Below, piece after piece: positions 1 through 9,280 of a stretch of 64,000 nucleotides of DNA (position 1 is its first letter; each line of letters opens with the position of its first letter). The DNA is taken from contig NZ_JABETO010000005.1 in assembly GCF_013055795.1 (NCBI RefSeq), positions 214,236 through 278,235 of the forward strand, in the 5' to 3' direction. The notes beneath the pieces are model-generated. The model was not told the DNA's origin and made no database searches. It saw nothing but the letters and a program-made list of their open reading frames with translations. The DNA is from Streptomyces sp. I05A-00742. GTDB lineage: Bacteria > Actinomycetota > Actinomycetes > Streptomycetales > Streptomycetaceae. Both the position numbers and the translations under genes were made by a program.

Positions 1-312
1 CGCACGCCGCGCAACGGCCGTCCGGGCCCACGGCGTTGGCGCGGCATCGACCGCACGGATACATCTCTTCGGACCCCCACAGAACGCCGGACGGACACCG
101 GCCGGAACAGTCCGGAACCGGTCGGAACACTGTCTCAGGACACCGGTCCGGCCGGCGGGCCGACCCCGGCGGACCGTCAGGTACGCACCGGGCGGCGCGG
201 CCCCCGCACGTTACGGGCACGGAACCGGTCCCGTCCAGAAGTACGCCCGCCGGCGGCCCTCGCGCGCGGTGTGACGAATTCCCGCCCTCCGGCGCTGAAG
301 GAAGTGCGTGCC
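1..312. other. Intergenic stretch at window edge
   Basis: I see no convincing gene here. Both strands have open frames, but their composition is that of random high-GC sequence and none joins a recognisable protein. Around 97-150 there are loose direct repeats of a CCGGAAC-like heptamer, which may be regulatory for a gene lying left of the window. That is only a guess. Confidence 0.4.
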
Positions 313-909
313 TCACCAGGGTTCGCAGCGGATGGCGGCCGTGGCCTCTCCTGTGGGGGGTGGCGGCCCCGGCCGTCGTCCGTCCTCCGGGCCGGGACCG
401 GTCCCGCCCTCGATGCCGAGGCGGGCGAGCAGGTCACGGAAGAGGTTCTCCACCCGCGGCACCGGCTCCGCGGCCAGTACGGCGGCGAGTTCGGCCGCGT
501 CGGCCGCGTACCCGGCCTCGGCGGCCCACGCGGAGCAGTGGGCGGCGGCGGAGCGGGGATCGGGGAAGAGTTCGTCGAGGGCCAGACCGGTCTCGGCCAT
601 GTAGGCCGCGAGCGCCCTGCGCCCCAGACACGCCGACCAGGGGGCTCCTCCGGGCCCGGCGCCGCTGACGACCGCGCAGTCGCTCTCCATCACCGACGCG
701 GCCAGGGCCGGGGCGCCCGTCTCGTCCGCGAGGGCGCGGACCAGCGCGTCGAGGTCGCCGAGTTCGGGCTGGTGCGGGTGGAGCCACAGCTGCCACCCGC
801 CGTGGAAGGCCCGGGCGGGCCGCAGGTGGCAACGGCTCCCCCGCAGGACCGGGCACTCGGCGAGTGCCCGGTCACGACGGCCGACGAGTAAGTAACCCCA
901 ATAGCCCAT
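313..909 (-). CDS. Conserved hypothetical protein, 198 aa
   Basis: I do not recognise the family. The ATG at 909 has a good ribosome site (AAGAGGAG) about 8 nt upstream, and the third positions are strongly GC, so the gene is probably real. The start MGYWGYLLVGR and the middle (SDCAVVSGAGPGGAPWSACLG) suggest a compact cytoplasmic protein. No signal peptide or membrane segment is visible. The last 25 residues are Pro/Gly rich and look disordered. It stands alone, with 90 bp separating it from the glycosyltransferase stop at 1000. Confidence 0.6.
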   Translation of the reverse strand: MGYWGYLLVGRRDRALAECPVLRGSRCHLRPARAFHGGWQLWLHPHQPELGDLDALVRALADETGAPALAASVMESDCAVVSGAGPGGAPWSACLGRRALAAYMAETGLALDELFPDPRSAAAHCSAWAAEAGYAADAAELAAVLAAEPVPRVENLFRDLLARLGIEGGTGPGPEDGRRPGPPPPTGEATAAIRCEPW

Positions 910-999
910 CGCGCACTCCTCTTCTCGCCCCGGCCCGTACGGCCCGGCTTCGGGAGGTACAGCGCGACGGCCGCCCGGAGTGTCACACCACGGGCGCGG

Positions 1000-3069
1000 T
1001 CACTCGTCCTCGGTGATGTCCTTGACCGAGATCGTGAGGTCGTTGGTCACCGTGAAGAACGGCCGCAGCCGCACCCCGTCCCGGTCCGCCGCCGGGAAGG
1101 TGTCGATGCCCTTGCGGTCCGCGAAGTCCCCGGTCAGCCGGCCGAGGCGGATCGGCGCGGCCCCGGCGCCGGGACGCACCGACAGGTCCCACAGGTCCTG
1201 CTCGGCCCCCCGGCGCCGCCACAGGGGCCCGTGCGGGATCCGGCCCGTGCCGCCCTCCAGGGGCGCGCGGACGTCACCGGCCTCGCCGTCGCCGCCGCGC
1301 AGCCGGGCGATGAGCTCGGCGCCGTCGCGGAGTTCGGTGCCGTGGGCGGCCACGGTGAGGGTGACGGCGTCGTCGTCCATCCGGACCTCGGTGGCCTCGG
1401 CGTGCTCGGCCCGCAGCCAGGTGCGGACGGCGAGGAAGCCGTCGCTGGTCCCGTACGGGACCCAGGAGACGACCCCGGCCGGGCCTGCCGCGAGCTCCAG
1501 CCCGAGCAGCGCCTTCTGCTCGACGAGGACGGCGGTCAGCCGGCGGCGGGACTTGTCGCCCTTGCGCTCGGCGTACGTGTCCCAGCGGCCCTCCGGCAGC
1601 GTGTGCCCCGCGCGCTCGACCCGCGCCTCGGCCCAGGCGGCACCGGCGCGCCGCTGGAGGGGGACGCGGACGGACTCCTTGCCCTTGCTGCCGCGGTGGC
1701 GGAGCAGCAGGTGGGTGTCGTCGGCGGTGAGCTGGTCGGCACGCAGCCGGAAGAGGAGGGAGCCGTCGGCCCCGACGGCGCAGCGCGCCTCGGGGTGGGC
1801 GGCCTCGGCGGACGAGGAGGCCGCGGGGGCGCTCTGCTGCTTGCGGCCGCCGCCGAAGAGGCCGCGGAGGAGGCCGCCCTTCTTCTTCTCGGCCGTGGAG
1901 CCGGGGCGCAGCTCCTCGAAGAGCTCTTCGTAGCGCCGGGCGATGGCCTCGGGCTCGTACCGGTGGGCGGCGGCGCGGGCCGCCGCGCCCAGCCGGGAGC
2001 GGAGTCCGGCGTCGCCGGTGATCTTGAGGAGGGCTTCGGCGTAGGCGTCGACGCTGCCCGCCTCGTCCTGGGGGGCGAGCGGGACGAGGACGCCGTCGGT
2101 GCCGTCGGTGAGGATCTCGCGCGGCCCGTAGGGGCAGTCGGTGGCGATGACGGGCAGGCCGGCGTGCATGGCCTCGACGATCGTCATGCCGAAGGACTCG
2201 GCGTCGGAGGCGACGGCGGCCACGGCGCCCTTGGCCCACTCGGTCTCGATGGGCGAGCGGGCTCCCATGAGGGTGATCCGCTCGTAGAGGCCGAGTTCCT
2301 CGATCTGGCGGCGCAGCTTGGCCTTGGACGTGCCGCGTCCGTAGATGCGCAGCTGCCAGTCGGGGCGCTCGTCGGCGATCTTCGCGAAGGCGTTGATGAG
2401 CCGGTCGTAGCGTTTGACGCCGACGAGCCGGCCGGCCGAGACGATGATCTTCGAGGTGCCGTCGGAGGGTTCGGCGTCCGGGGCCGGGACCGCGTTGGGG
2501 ACGGACAGCACCTGGGCGCGGCGGTCGGCGGGCAGGGCCTCGCGGTAGTGCCCGGCGTCGGCCTCGGAGACGGTGACGAAGGCGTCGAGCGCGGCGATCG
2601 CCGGGTCCATGACGGCGTGCAGCTCGGGGACATGGGCCTCGTGGGTGAGGTGTTCCTGGCCCAGCCGCAGATAGCGGTCGCCGCCGTACCGCGCGAGGTA
2701 GCCGATGAGCTTGGGGCGGGTGGCGATGACGACGTCCGCGTCGGTGGCCGCGAGGTGGGCGGCGACGCGCTGGTCGGTGAGGGCCGTGGCGGCCATCCGG
2801 CCGTTGTCGATCCGCTCGTCCCGGAAGATCTCGCTGGGCCGGCCGTTGAGCGGCGTCCCGTACTCGTCGCCCTCGGTGCCCTCGCGCAGGTCGACCAGCG
2901 GGGTCAGGCGCACGCGCGGGTCGATCGTGAGCTCGGGTTCGTCCACGGGGCGGTTGACGCTGATGATGCGGACCTCGTGCCGGTCGGCGAGGGCCGTGGC
3001 GAGGTTGACGGTAGAACGGATGGTTCCGCCGATGCCGTACGCATTGTGCAGCAGGAATTCGATCTTCAT
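1000..3069 (-). CDS. GT4-family glycosyltransferase with C-terminal extension
   Basis: This probably transfers a sugar from a nucleotide-sugar donor to a cell-envelope polymer or glycolipid. Residues 1-395 form a GT-B fold. The N-terminal strand and loop MKIEFLLHNAYGIGGTIRS, the donor-side segment IIVSAGRLVGVKRYDRL (about 208-224) and the GT4 EX7E pair E291/E299 (ESFGMTIVE) are visible. A Lys/Gly-rich linker (about 395-415) leads to an extra domain of about 270 residues, rich in predicted beta strands, that I do not recognise. The ATG at 3069 is preferred over the longer frame because of the GAGGGCC ribosome site and because the fold starts there. It is monocistronic. The acceptor is unknown. 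A role in teichoic or other wall polymer synthesis is inference. Confidence 0.82.
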   Translation of the reverse strand: MKIEFLLHNAYGIGGTIRSTVNLATALADRHEVRIISVNRPVDEPELTIDPRVRLTPLVDLREGTEGDEYGTPLNGRPSEIFRDERIDNGRMAATALTDQRVAAHLAATDADVVIATRPKLIGYLARYGGDRYLRLGQEHLTHEAHVPELHAVMDPAIAALDAFVTVSEADAGHYREALPADRRAQVLSVPNAVPAPDAEPSDGTSKIIVSAGRLVGVKRYDRLINAFAKIADERPDWQLRIYGRGTSKAKLRRQIEELGLYERITLMGARSPIETEWAKGAVAAVASDAESFGMTIVEAMHAGLPVIATDCPYGPREILTDGTDGVLVPLAPQDEAGSVDAYAEALLKITGDAGLRSRLGAAARAAAHRYEPEAIARRYEELFEELRPGSTAEKKKGGLLRGLFGGGRKQQSAPAASSSAEAAHPEARCAVGADGSLLFRLRADQLTADDTHLLLRHRGSKGKESVRVPLQRRAGAAWAEARVERAGHTLPEGRWDTYAERKGDKSRRRLTAVLVEQKALLGLELAAGPAGVVSWVPYGTSDGFLAVRTWLRAEHAEATEVRMDDDAVTLTVAAHGTELRDGAELIARLRGGDGEAGDVRAPLEGGTGRIPHGPLWRRRGAEQDLWDLSVRPGAGAAPIRLGRLTGDFADRKGIDTFPAADRDGVRLRPFFTVTNDLTISVKDITEDE

Positions 3070-3277
3070 CGGGCCCTCGTTCAGGTGCGATGGGCGCGCG
3101 GGCGCGCACTTCCGCCGTGGACAGCTGCGCCGCGCACCGGCCGGTGCCTTCCGGATGGACAACGACCGGGCGCCGCGCATGGTTCAACCCCGGAGGCTAG
3201 CCCGCTTTGGGGACGCGTGGGGAGCGCCGGTTCCCATGGCCCGGCAAACCGGTCAAAAGGCTGTTCGGTACGGGCGT

Positions 3278-4927
3278 TCAGCCGCCGCGCACCTTGCTGT
3301 GCAGCGCGGTGAACTCCTGCCACGGAAGCTGCGGCGGGCGGGGGTCCCACAGCCGCTGCGACACGGCGGCCAGCGGCAGCCGGATTCCGTTTGCCACCTG
3401 GTCGGGGGTCTGGGCGTCGGGGTGGTCGCACCAGACGGCGAACCGGCCGCCCGGCACCCGGTCGGGCCCGGCCGAGCCCGCCGCCACCGGGGTGGTCCCG
3501 CGCAGCACGGAGGGTGACCAGTCGCGGTAGATGAGCTCGCCGGTGGGGTAGCGGAACTCGTTCGGTTCCCCCAGCACGTAGTAGAGGTACTGGTCGTTGA
3601 GGTTGACGACCGTACGTCCCTCGTTCAGGTATTCCTGCGGCTCCCTGGCCCCGAGCTCGCGGCCCGTCCAGTATTCGACCTCGATGCCCTGGTCCGCGGC
3701 GACGAGACCGCCGCGGAAGAAGCCGTCGTTCCACGCCTTCGGCTTCTTGCCGAGGGAGCGCACGACCGCGGCCCGGTCGTTGAGCCAGGCGGCGGCCAGG
3801 TCCTGCACCCGGCCCTGCGAACCGTAGCGCTGCCGGGCCAGCTGGGCGAGGTGGGGGTAGGAGCCCTGCGGGTCCCTGGCCATCAGGGCCCGGTACTCGT
3901 CGCTGCCGAGGTGCCAGTACGGGCCGGGGAAGAGGGGGGTGAACTCGCGCAGCAGGTCGTCCACGATGCGGGCCGCGCCCGGCAGGGAGACGTCGACGGC
4001 GCCCCGGGACGCGACGCCGGTGGCGTCCCTCAGCTGGAGGTCGGGGTGGGCCTTGAGGACGGCGCCGAGGTGGCCCGGCGAGTCGATCTCGGGGATCACG
4101 GTGATGTGCAGCGACCCGGCGAGGGCGACGATGCGCCGGACCTCGTCCTTGGTGAGGTGCTCCGGCGAGACGATCTCCGGGTGGGTGGAGCTCTCGATGC
4201 GGAAGCCCTGGTCGTCGGAGAAGTGCAGGCCGAGCTGGTTGAGCTTGAGGTCGGCCATCTCGCGCAGCCGGGCCTCGATCCACTCGGCGGTGAAGTGCTT
4301 GCGGGCGATGTCGAGGTGCAGCCCGCGCTGGGACCGGTCGGGCGCGTCGGACACGACGCCCTCCGGGAGCCCGCCGCCGGAGCGGACGGCCTGGACGACG
4401 GTGCGGGTCCCGTAGAAGGCGCCGGCCTCGGCGGGCGCGGTGACCAGCACCCTGCCCTCCCGGGTGGTCAGCTCGTAGCTCTCGGGGCCGCCGCGCTGGC
4501 CGGGGCGGAGGGCCAGTTCGATGTCGCCGGCGCGGGCGGGCCCGGGGGCGATGGTGATCCTCAGCTCACCGGCCAGCAGCCGCGCCTCGTCGGCGAGCGG
4601 TCCCGCCGGGTCGGTGACGACGCGTGCGCCGGGCGTCGGCCGCCAGCCCGGGCCGCCGCGGGCGGTGAAGGAGCGGACGGCCGGTACGGTGCGCGGAATC
4701 CCGGTGACGGGAGACGCCGGGGTGACGGCGGGAGGCGCCGGCGCCTGGGTGGAGCGCGCGTCGTCCCGGGCGCTGCTCGGGTCGGACGGCGCGGATCCGC
4801 CGTCGTGGGCGCAGCCGGCCACCGTCAGGGCGGCGAGAAGCGCGAGGGGGACGGCGACCGCGACACCGACGGCGCCGACCGGGCCCCTCCGTCGGGCGGA
4901 ACGGGTGATTCTGACAGGCAGTCCCAT
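3278..4927 (-). CDS. GH20 beta-N-acetylhexosaminidase, lipoprotein
   Basis: This is an exo-hydrolase that removes terminal N-acetylglucosamine or N-acetylgalactosamine from chito-oligosaccharides or muropeptide glycans outside the cell. The N-terminus has Arg-rich residues, a hydrophobic stretch (18-35) and a lipobox ending at Cys39 (LTVAGC), so it should be membrane-anchored. A Ser/Pro linker (41-80) is followed by a GH20b-like domain and then the catalytic barrel. LGLHFSDDQGFRIES (about 232-246) and the catalytic Asp-Glu pair D343/E344 in HLGSDEY match the family. Its 549 aa are normal for the family. The start at 4927 has a strong GGGAGG site. The longer frame to 5041 has no ribosome site and would put extra sequence before the signal peptide. 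Confidence 0.9.
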   Translation of the reverse strand: MGLPVRITRSARRRGPVGAVGVAVAVPLALLAALTVAGCAHDGGSAPSDPSSARDDARSTQAPAPPAVTPASPVTGIPRTVPAVRSFTARGGPGWRPTPGARVVTDPAGPLADEARLLAGELRITIAPGPARAGDIELALRPGQRGGPESYELTTREGRVLVTAPAEAGAFYGTRTVVQAVRSGGGLPEGVVSDAPDRSQRGLHLDIARKHFTAEWIEARLREMADLKLNQLGLHFSDDQGFRIESSTHPEIVSPEHLTKDEVRRIVALAGSLHITVIPEIDSPGHLGAVLKAHPDLQLRDATGVASRGAVDVSLPGAARIVDDLLREFTPLFPGPYWHLGSDEYRALMARDPQGSYPHLAQLARQRYGSQGRVQDLAAAWLNDRAAVVRSLGKKPKAWNDGFFRGGLVAADQGIEVEYWTGRELGAREPQEYLNEGRTVVNLNDQYLYYVLGEPNEFRYPTGELIYRDWSPSVLRGTTPVAAGSAGPDRVPGGRFAVWCDHPDAQTPDQVANGIRLPLAAVSQRLWDPRPPQLPWQEFTALHSKVRGG

Positions 4928-5261
4928 GGAGCAAAACCTCCCAATTGCGGAAAAGATAGTTCTTTCCACTACCGACACCCTCGAATGCCCGCCCGAAAAC
5001 TCTCCCTTATGGGTGAATTTCCGACCGTCAACCGGGGCCATTCGGCTATCACTCGGCCCCCATGCGGCTCACGCGCGCCGCCACCGACCCGTACATGCCA
5101 GTTTGATCACACCTGCCTGACCCCGCGCGACCGAACCGACAAGGCGTCGCTACGATGGCCAGGGCCGGTGGACCGTACCCGGCCGGGCCCGACCGACAGT
5201 GCAGTCTTCCTTGGGTAGAAGCTGGCGGCAGCCCCCGATCCCCGCTCCCGGAGGGTTTTCC
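4928..5261. other. Divergent promoter region between hexosaminidase and sdhC
   Basis: This 334 bp carries no credible gene. It separates two divergent units, so both promoters must lie here. For sdhC a possible -10 is TACGAT at 5151-5156, about 105 nt before the GTG. On the minus strand a TATCTT-like -10 lies near 4945-4952 for the hexosaminidase. A small dyad (GGAAA with TTTCC) lies around 4951-4969. I found no DasR-type or Rex-type consensus. Confidence 0.4.
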
Positions 5262-5642
5262 GTGCCGGCTGGAACGCTGTACCGCGGCCGGGAAGGCATG
5301 TGGTCGTGGGTGGCTCACCGAGTCACCGGCGTCCTCATTTTCTTCTTCCTGTTCGTGCACGTCCTGGACACCGCTCTCGTCCGCGTCTCCCCGGAGGCGT
5401 ACGACGACGTCGTCGCGACGTACAAGACACCCGTCGTCAACGTGATGGAGTACGGCCTCGTCGCCGCCATCCTCTTCCACGCGCTCAACGGCCTCCGCGT
5501 CATCGCGGTGGACTTCTGGTCCAAGGGCCCGCGGTACCAGAAGCAGATGCTGTGGACCGTCGTCGGCGTCTGGGTCGTACTGATGGCCGGCGCCTTCTAC
5601 CCCGTGCTCAGCCACACGCTGCACACGCTGTTCGGGAGCTGA
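5262..5642 (+). CDS. sdhC: Succinate dehydrogenase cytochrome b556 subunit
   Basis: This membrane subunit of complex II helps anchor SdhAB and passes electrons to menaquinone. Three hydrophobic helices are visible (VTGVLIFFFLFVHVLDTALV, MEYGLVAAILFHALNGLRVI, MLWTVVGVWVVLMAGAFYPV). Histidines in the first two (FVHVLD, LFHALNG) are likely haem ligands. The GTG at 5262 follows a GGAGGG site 7 nt upstream and gives 126 aa, normal for actinobacterial SdhC. The frame to 5199 would add an unrelated, Pro-rich leader. It is first in the sdhCDAB operon, 8 nt before sdhD. Confidence 0.93.
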   Translation: MPAGTLYRGREGMWSWVAHRVTGVLIFFFLFVHVLDTALVRVSPEAYDDVVATYKTPVVNVMEYGLVAAILFHALNGLRVIAVDFWSKGPRYQKQMLWTVVGVWVVLMAGAFYPVLSHTLHTLFGS

Positions 5643-5650
5643 CGCTAGAC

Positions 5651-6121
5651 ATGTCCGCTGAAACCACCCCCGCGTCCGCCGAGGGCGTCTCGCTCTACGA
5701 CGTCGACAACCCGGCCCCGGTCATCGAGGCGCCGCGCAAGCGCACCAAGAAGACGCCGAAGTCGACGCGCACCAACTTCGAGCTGTACGGCTGGCTGTTC
5801 ATGCGGCTGTCCGGCATCGTGCTGGTCGTCCTGGTCCTGGGCCACCTCCTGATCCAGCTGGTGCTGGACGGCGGTGTCACCAAGATCGGCTTCGCCTTCG
5901 TGGCCGGCCGCTGGGCCTCGCCGTTCTGGCAGGCGTGGGACCTGATCATGCTGTGGCTCGCGATGCTGCACGGCGCCAACGGCCTGCGCACGGTCATCAA
6001 CGACTACGCGGAGCGGGACAACACCCGCTTCTGGCTGAAGATGCTGCTGTACACCGCCACGGTGTTCACCGTCCTGCTGGGCACGCTGGTGATCTTCACC
6101 TTCGACCCGAACATCCGCTAG
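5651..6121 (+). CDS. sdhD: Succinate dehydrogenase hydrophobic membrane anchor subunit
   Basis: This is the second membrane anchor of complex II. The first 55 residues are polar and basic (RKRTKKTPKSTRTNF). Three membrane helices follow (LSGIVLVVLVLGHLLIQLVL, the WQAWDLIMLWLAMLHGANGL region, and MLLYTATVFTVLLGTLVIFT). His in VLGHLL and LHGANG are candidate haem ligands. The ATG at 5651 follows the sdhC stop by 8 nt, and the gene ends 19 nt before sdhA, so it is co-transcribed. The 156 aa length is usual for Streptomyces. Confidence 0.92.
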   Translation: MSAETTPASAEGVSLYDVDNPAPVIEAPRKRTKKTPKSTRTNFELYGWLFMRLSGIVLVVLVLGHLLIQLVLDGGVTKIGFAFVAGRWASPFWQAWDLIMLWLAMLHGANGLRTVINDYAERDNTRFWLKMLLYTATVFTVLLGTLVIFTFDPNIR

Positions 6122-6140
6122 AGCCGGGGCTGACGCGACC

Positions 6141-7895
6141 ATGAAGATCCACAAGTACGACACCGTCATCGTCGGCGCCGGTGGCGCCGGCATGCGCGCG
6201 GCCATCGAGTCGACGAAGCGCAGCCGCACCGCGGTGCTCACCAAGCTGTACCCCACCCGCTCCCACACCGGCGCCGCCCAGGGCGGCATGGCCGCCGCCC
6301 TCGCGAACGTCGAGGAGGACAACTGGGAGTGGCACACCTTCGACACGGTCAAGGGCGGTGACTACCTGGTCGACCAGGACGCCGCGGAGATCCTGGCGAA
6401 GGAGGCCATCGACGCGGTCCTCGACCTGGAGAAGATGGGCCTGCCGTTCAACCGCACCCCGGACGGCACCATCGACCAGCGCCGCTTCGGCGGTCACTCG
6501 CGCAACCACGGCGAGGCCCCGGTCCGCCGGTCCTGCTACGCCGCGGACCGCACCGGCCACATGATCCTCCAGACGCTGTACCAGAACTGCGTCAAGGAGG
6601 GCGTGGAGTTCTTCAACGAGTTCTACGTCCTCGACCAGCTGATCGCCGAGGTGGACGGCGTCAAGAAGTCCGCCGGTGTGGTCGCCTACGAGCTGGCCAC
6701 CGGCGAGATCCACGTCTTCCAGGCCAAGTCGGTCATCTACGCCTCCGGCGGCACCGGCAAGTTCTTCAAGGTGACCTCCAACGCGCACACCCTGACCGGT
6801 GACGGCCAGGCCGCCTGCTACCGGCGCGGTCTGCCGCTGGAGGACATGGAGTTCTTCCAGTTCCACCCGACCGGCATCTGGCGCATGGGCATCCTGCTGA
6901 CGGAGGGCGCCCGCGGTGAGGGCGGCATCCTCCGCAACAAGGACGGCGAGCGCTTCATGGAGAAGTACGCGCCGGTCATGAAGGACCTCGCGTCCCGTGA
7001 CGTCGTCTCCCGCTCCATCTACACGGAGATCCGCGAGGGCCGCGGCTGCGGCCCCGAGGGCGACCACGTCTACCTGGACCTCACCCACCTGCCGCCGGAG
7101 CAGCTGGACGCCAAGCTGCCGGACATCACCGAGTTCGCGCGCACCTACCTCGGCATCGAGCCCTACACGGACCCGATCCCGATCCAGCCCACCGCGCACT
7201 ACGCCATGGGCGGCATCCCGACCAACGTCGAGGGCGAGGTGCTGGCCGACAACGACACCGTCGTGCCGGGCCTGTACGCCGCCGGCGAGGTCGCCTGCGT
7301 CTCCGTGCACGGCGCCAACCGCCTGGGCACCAACTCGCTGCTGGACATCAACGTCTTCGGCCGCCGCGCGGGCATCGCCGCCGCGGAGTACGCGCAGAAG
7401 GCGGACTACGTCGAGCTGCCGGAGAACCCGGCCGAGCTGGTCCGGGAGCAGGTCGAGCGGCTGCGGAACTCCACGGGCAGCGAGCGGGTCGCCGAGATCC
7501 GCAAGGAGCTGCAGGAGACCATGGACGCCAACGTCATGGTCTTCCGCACCGAGCAGACCATCAAGACGGCCGTCGAGAAGATCGCCGAACTCCGCAAGCG
7601 CTACAGGAACGTGTCCGTCCAGGACAAGGGCAAGCGCTTCAACACCGACCTGCTGGAGGCCATCGAGCTGGGCAACCTGCTCGACCTGGCCGAGGTCATG
7701 GCGGTCTCCGCGCTCGCGCGCAAGGAGTCCCGCGGCGGTCACTACCGCGAGGACTACCCCAACCGCGACGACGTCAACTTCATGCGCCACACCATGGCGT
7801 ACCGCGAGGTCGACGCGGACGGAAGGGACTCGATCCGCCTCGACTACAAGCCGGTCGTGCAGACCCGCTACCAGCCCATGGAGCGTAAGTACTGA
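6141..7895 (+). CDS. sdhA: Succinate dehydrogenase flavoprotein subunit
   Basis: This catalytic subunit oxidises succinate to fumarate and carries covalent FAD. The N-terminal Rossmann motif (TVIVGAGGAGMRAAIES) is followed by the FAD-linking His region RSHTGAAQGGMAAAL. The substrate region includes FGGHSRNHGEAPVRRSC, and a C-terminal helical domain carries SRGGHYREDYPNRDD. Its 584 aa are normal. It overlaps sdhB by one base (TGATG), so translation is coupled. Codon bias is very strong (almost only C/G-ending codons), as expected of a highly expressed TCA enzyme. Confidence 0.97.
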   Translation: MKIHKYDTVIVGAGGAGMRAAIESTKRSRTAVLTKLYPTRSHTGAAQGGMAAALANVEEDNWEWHTFDTVKGGDYLVDQDAAEILAKEAIDAVLDLEKMGLPFNRTPDGTIDQRRFGGHSRNHGEAPVRRSCYAADRTGHMILQTLYQNCVKEGVEFFNEFYVLDQLIAEVDGVKKSAGVVAYELATGEIHVFQAKSVIYASGGTGKFFKVTSNAHTLTGDGQAACYRRGLPLEDMEFFQFHPTGIWRMGILLTEGARGEGGILRNKDGERFMEKYAPVMKDLASRDVVSRSIYTEIREGRGCGPEGDHVYLDLTHLPPEQLDAKLPDITEFARTYLGIEPYTDPIPIQPTAHYAMGGIPTNVEGEVLADNDTVVPGLYAAGEVACVSVHGANRLGTNSLLDINVFGRRAGIAAAEYAQKADYVELPENPAELVREQVERLRNSTGSERVAEIRKELQETMDANVMVFRTEQTIKTAVEKIAELRKRYRNVSVQDKGKRFNTDLLEAIELGNLLDLAEVMAVSALARKESRGGHYREDYPNRDDVNFMRHTMAYREVDADGRDSIRLDYKPVVQTRYQPMERKY

Positions 7896-8653
7896 TGAGC
7901 ACCGCGATCGAAGACAAGGTGGAGGCGGCGAGCAAGGCCTCCCCCTACATCACGGTCACCTTCCGCGTCCGCCGGTTCAACCCGGAGGTCTCCGCCGAGG
8001 CGACCTGGCAGGACTTCGAGGTCGAGATCGACCCGAAGGAGCGTGTGCTCGACGCCCTGCACAAGATCAAGTGGGATCTGGACGGTTCGCTGACCTTCCG
8101 CCGGTCCTGCGCGCACGGCATCTGCGGCTCCGACGCGATGCGCATCAACGGCCGTAACCGGCTGGCGTGCAAGACCCTGATCAAGGACATCAACCCGGCC
8201 AAGCCGATCACTGTGGAGCCCATCAAGGGCCTCACGGTCCTCAAGGACCTCGTGGTCGACATGGAGCCGTTCTTCCAGGCGTACCGGGACGTCATGCCGT
8301 TCCTGATCACCAAGGGCAACGAGCCGACGCGCGAGCGCCTGCAGTCCGCCGAGGACCGCGAGCGCTTCGACGACACCACCAAGTGCATCCTGTGCGCCGC
8401 GTGCACGTCCTCGTGCCCGGTGTTCTGGAACGACGGCCAGTACTTCGGCCCGGCGGCGATCGTCAACGCGCACCGCTTCATCTTCGACTCGCGCGACGAG
8501 GCGGGTGAGCAGCGTCTGGAGATCCTCAACGACAAGGACGGCGTCTGGCGCTGCCGGACGACCTTCAACTGCACCGATGCCTGCCCGCGCGGCATCGAGG
8601 TGACGAAGGCGATCCAGGAGGTCAAGCGGGCGCTGATCACGCGCCGCTTCTGA
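7895..8653 (+). CDS. sdhB: Succinate dehydrogenase iron-sulfur subunit
   Basis: SdhB relays electrons from FAD to quinone through three clusters, and all ligand sets are visible. The [2Fe-2S] set is RRSCAHGICGSDAMRING plus RLAC, the [4Fe-4S] set is CILCAACTSSCP, and the [3Fe-4S] set is CRTTFNCTDACPRG. The ATG overlaps the sdhA stop by one base. The 252 aa length is standard. It is last in the operon and is followed 16 nt downstream by a 14-bp perfect stem-loop terminator. Confidence 0.97.
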   Translation: MSTAIEDKVEAASKASPYITVTFRVRRFNPEVSAEATWQDFEVEIDPKERVLDALHKIKWDLDGSLTFRRSCAHGICGSDAMRINGRNRLACKTLIKDINPAKPITVEPIKGLTVLKDLVVDMEPFFQAYRDVMPFLITKGNEPTRERLQSAEDRERFDDTTKCILCAACTSSCPVFWNDGQYFGPAAIVNAHRFIFDSRDEAGEQRLEILNDKDGVWRCRTTFNCTDACPRGIEVTKAIQEVKRALITRRF

Positions 8654-8669
8654 TCCCACGCGATCACCG

Positions 8670-8701
8670 AAGGGCCCCGCTCCTCGTGGAGCGGGGCCCT
8701 T
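8670..8701 (+). terminator. Terminator after sdhCDAB
   Basis: A perfect 14-bp stem (AAGGGCCCCGCTCC, 8670-8683) pairs with 8688-8701 around a TCGT tetraloop. It sits between sdhB and the convergent PadR gene and so may stop transcription from both sides. There is no clear T-tract, as usual in Streptomyces. Confidence 0.9.
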
Positions 8702-8707
8702 CCGCGT

Positions 8708-9247
8708 TCATCCCGGCTGTTCCAGCTCCGCGATCGTCTCCTTCAGCCAGGCGAGTTCGGTCCGGGAGGTGGCCCGGGCGATGGTGAGGACGCCCCGCCG
8801 GAACGGGTCGTCCACGTCGTCGGCGCCGAGCGGCCGGTCCCCGTCGTAGAAGAAGCTGCTGGGCTCGCTGAGGAACGTGAGCCGTCTGCGGAGGACCTGG
8901 GCCTGGGCGTGCCGGTCGGGCAGGTGGCGCAGGAAGGCGAGCAGGGTGAACCAGCGGTTCTCGTCGGTGATGAACGGGTCCTCGGGCCGGCGCAGCCGTT
9001 CCAGGAACTCCCGCCGGCCGGTCCCGGTCAGGCTCAGCACATGGCGTGGCGCCGCCGCCGCGCCCGGCTGCGACTCGCGGACGAGCAGCCCGGCGCCCTC
9101 CATGCGTTTGATCGCCGGGTACAGCGTGCCGTGGCTGATCGCCTTGACGTGCCCGGTGAGACGGGCGATGCGGGTGCGCAGCTCATAGCCGTGGAGGGGC
9201 TCCTCGTGGAGAAACCCCAGGACGGCGAGATCCAACAGGCTTGACAT
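8708..9247 (-). CDS. PadR-family transcriptional regulator
   Basis: This is a ligand-responsive DNA-binding repressor. It has the PadR winged-helix pattern LLDLAVLGFLHEEPLHGYEL (residues 4-23), then GHVKAISHGTLYPAIKRMEGAGLL, and a C-terminal helical dimerisation part. The 179 aa length fits the Vir-like PadR subfamily. The ATG at 9247 is chosen because homologues start MSSLLDLAVLG. The frame runs to 9310, but that part would cover the divergent promoter and operator. It is divergent from an MFS exporter that it very likely controls through the dyad at 9281-9306. Confidence 0.88.
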   Translation of the reverse strand: MSSLLDLAVLGFLHEEPLHGYELRTRIARLTGHVKAISHGTLYPAIKRMEGAGLLVRESQPGAAAAPRHVLSLTGTGRREFLERLRRPEDPFITDENRWFTLLAFLRHLPDRHAQAQVLRRRLTFLSEPSSFFYDGDRPLGADDVDDPFRRGVLTIARATSRTELAWLKETIAELEQPG

Positions 9248-9280
9248 GAACAGACAGCATAAGCCTAGACTCCGAGATAG

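Noticed and set aside
1231..3312. 693-codon open frame opposite the glycosyltransferase gene
   Set aside because: Gly/Val/Ala/Asp-only composition with no known motifs. It is the complement of a strongly GC3-biased gene.
4928..5261. DasR or Rex operator controlling the hexosaminidase or sdh genes
   Set aside because: Only fragments of either consensus are present. No full-length match was found by eye.
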